Assembly: GCF_001267885.1 (NCBI RefSeq)
Contig: NZ_CP012382.1
Coordinates: 6,497,001 to 6,561,000, forward strand
Direction: 5' to 3'
DNA length: 64,000 nucleotides
Source: Streptomyces ambofaciens ATCC 23877
GTDB lineage: Bacteria > Actinomycetota > Actinomycetes > Streptomycetales > Streptomycetaceae
The position numbers and the translations under genes were made by a program. The notes under the pieces were generated by a model, which did no database searches, was not told where the DNA came from, and worked only from the letters and a program-made list of their open reading frames with translations. Shown here piece after piece: positions 62,453 to 64,000 of the stretch (its first letter is position 1; every line of letters begins with the position of its first letter).

Positions 62453-63949
62453 ATGCAGACGGGAATGCACACCGACACCGAGCGCTGCGTCCGCGCCGTG
62501 CGGTCGAAGGACGCACGGTTCGACGGCTGGTTCTTCACGGCCGTCCTGACGACCCGCATCTACTGCCGGCCCAGCTGCCCGGTGGTGCCGCCCAAGCCCG
62601 AGAACATGACCTTCCACCCGAGCGCGGCGGCCTGTCAGCAGGCCGGCTTCCGGGCGTGCAAACGCTGCCGCCCGGACACCAGCCCCGGCTCCCCGGAGTG
62701 GAACCTGCGCGCCGACCTCACCGCCCGCGCCATGCGGCTGATCGCCGACGGCGTCGTGGACCGCGAGGGCGTCCCCGGCCTCGCCGCCCGGCTCGGCTAC
62801 AGCACCCGGCAGGTCGAACGCCAGCTCCTGGCCGAGCTGGGCGCCGGACCCCTCGCGCTCGCCCGCGCGCAGCGCGCCCAGACCGCCCGGCTGCTCATCG
62901 AGACGACCCCGCTGTCGATGGCGGACGTCGCCTTCGCGGCCGGCTTCTCCTCCGTCCGCACCTTCAACGACACGGTCCGCGAGGTCTTCGCGCTCTCCCC
63001 GAGCGAGCTGCGCACCCGCGTCCCGAAGAGCCGCCCGGCCCCCGCCACCCGGGGCGCCGCCCCCGGCACGCTCTCCCTCCGCCTCCCGTTCCGCACCCCG
63101 CTCCACCCCGACAACCTCTTCGGGCACCTCGCCGCCACCGCCGTACCCGGCGTGGAGGAGTGGCGGGAGGGCGCGTACCGCCGCACCCTGCGCCTCCCGT
63201 ACGGTCACGGCATCGTGGCCCTCACCCCCCACCCCGACCACATCGCCTGCCGCCTCACCCTCGGCGACCTGCGCGACCTGACCGTCGCGATCAGCCGCTG
63301 CCGTCGCCTGCTCGACCTGGACGCCGACCCGACGGCCGTCGACGACCAGCTGCGCGCCGACCCGCTGCTCGCGCCGCTGGTCGACAAGGCGCCCGGCCGG
63401 CGCGTGCCGCGCACGGTCGACGAGGCGGAGTTCGCCGTACGGGCCGTGCTCGGCCAGCAGGTCTCCACCGCCGCCGCCCGCACCCACGCCGCCCGCCTGG
63501 TCACGGCACACGGCGTCCCGGTCGACGACCCCGAGGGCGGCCTGACCCACCTCTTCCCGTCACCGGAGGCACTGGCGGAGGTGGACCCGCAGACCCTGGC
63601 GATGCCCCGCACCCGCCGCACGACCCTGACCTCCCTCGTCTCCCGCCTGGCCGACGGCTCACTCGGCCTCGGCGTCGAGACCGACTGGGCCGAGACCCGG
63701 GCCCGGCTCCTCGCCCTCCCCGGCTTCGGCCCCTGGACGGCCGACGTCATCGCCATGCGCGCCCTCGGCGACCCCGACGCCTTCCTCCCCACCGACCTCG
63801 GCGTCCGCCGCGCCGCCGGGGAGCTGGGCCTGCCCTCCACACCGGCGGCGCTCACCGCCCGCGCGGCGGCCTGGCGACCCTGGCGGGCGTACGCCGTCCA
63901 GTACCTGTGGGCGACCGACAGCCACCCGATCAACGTCCTGCCCGTGTGA
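62453..63949 (+). CDS. Ada/AlkA fusion: methyl-sensing regulator and 3-methyladenine glycosylase
   Basis: The 498-residue protein joins an Ada N-terminal Zn-binding domain (TTRIYCRPSCPVVPP and GFRACKRCRPDTSPG, whose first Cys accepts methyl from phosphotriesters) with an AraC helix-turn-helix (GVPGLAARLGYSTRQVERQL) and a C-terminal HhH-GPD glycosylase (LLALPGFGPWTADVIAMRAL; catalytic Asp in FLPTDLGVRRA). It senses methylation damage and removes alkylated bases. The probable ogt gene follows directly. The start may be 62453 or 62465. Confidence 0.93.
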   Translation: MQTGMHTDTERCVRAVRSKDARFDGWFFTAVLTTRIYCRPSCPVVPPKPENMTFHPSAAACQQAGFRACKRCRPDTSPGSPEWNLRADLTARAMRLIADGVVDREGVPGLAARLGYSTRQVERQLLAELGAGPLALARAQRAQTARLLIETTPLSMADVAFAAGFSSVRTFNDTVREVFALSPSELRTRVPKSRPAPATRGAAPGTLSLRLPFRTPLHPDNLFGHLAATAVPGVEEWREGAYRRTLRLPYGHGIVALTPHPDHIACRLTLGDLRDLTVAISRCRRLLDLDADPTAVDDQLRADPLLAPLVDKAPGRRVPRTVDEAEFAVRAVLGQQVSTAAARTHAARLVTAHGVPVDDPEGGLTHLFPSPEALAEVDPQTLAMPRTRRTTLTSLVSRLADGSLGLGVETDWAETRARLLALPGFGPWTADVIAMRALGDPDAFLPTDLGVRRAAGELGLPSTPAALTARAAAWRPWRAYAVQYLWATDSHPINVLPV

Positions 63950-63976
63950 CCGTACGAACCCCTGCGAGGAATCGCC

Positions 63977-64000
63977 GTGAAACAGCACACCGTGATCGAC
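63977..64000 (+). CDS. ogt: Start of probable methylated-DNA--protein-cysteine methyltransferase (partial)
   Basis: The GTG at 63977, a few bases after GAGGAATCG, opens MKQHTVID and runs off the right edge. Only eight codons are visible. The N-terminus and the position after an Ada/AlkA gene fit an Ogt-type enzyme. Incomplete at the window edge. Confidence 0.5.

Overview
The window is high-GC actinobacterial DNA, very probably Streptomyces. Codon third positions are almost all G/C, GTG starts and 4-bp ATGA/GTGA overlaps are common, and several families are typical of that genus: a fused PcaL, an F420-type luciferase-like oxidoreductase, PucR, NCS1 and DUF6278. The order nik-type ABC operon, GH2 beta-galactosidase, DUF72, ArsR, P1B ATPase, Ada/AlkA, Ogt resembles what I remember of the S. 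coelicolor chromosome. That comparison is from memory, not from a search.

Left region (1-7.75 kb): three cobalamin riboswitches lie within 7.3 kb. One faces off the left edge. One heads a leftward five-gene operon: GHMP kinase of PduX/threonine-kinase type, PLP-dependent cysteine-synthase-like enzyme, ATP-grasp ligase, MFS transporter and SAM methyltransferase. The third heads a thioredoxin-like [2Fe-2S] ferredoxin gene, beside a bis-heme ferric-reductase-like membrane protein. The operon looks like a compact small-molecule pathway repressed by B12 and is the best candidate for an undescribed system.

Decayed region (8-16.5 kb): fragments of a hydrolase, a quinone reductase, a type-B carboxylesterase, an IS transposase, an ABC ATPase and a tyrosine integrase surround intact cargo. 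The cargo is a DUF4291 protein, an alkyl sulfatase with an early nonsense codon, a CDF exporter with a CmtR-type cysteine sensor, and an ArsR/quinone reductase pair. It reads like an eroded island.

Central core (16.5-49.5 kb): pcaL, a metallo-beta-lactamase-fold hydrolase, exonuclease III, two gamma-glutamyltransferase family genes, a ClpC-type AAA+ unfoldase, methionine aminopeptidase divergent from an XRE regulator, and a complete-looking reductive pyrimidine catabolism cluster. That cluster has two N-carbamoyl amidohydrolases, a class III aminotransferase, a PucR regulator, dihydropyrimidinase, an F420-type oxidoreductase and an NCS1 permease, but no recognisable PydA. A two-component system, a lipoate ligase with its accessory domain at the N-terminus, a PP2C phosphatase, an RsbW-like kinase, an inositol-phosphatase-family enzyme, a carotenoid-desaturase-like FAD enzyme and a macro-domain protein follow.

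Right region (49.6-64 kb): a nickel-type ABC importer operon begins with a promoter overlapped by a Nur-box-like palindrome. After a large secreted beta-galactosidase and a DUF72 protein comes a divergent NmtR-type sensor and P1B-4 metal-export ATPase pair. Nickel/cobalt uptake and export are thus close together, and B12 control lies at the other end of the window. Ada/AlkA DNA repair and the first codons of a probable ogt gene close the window.
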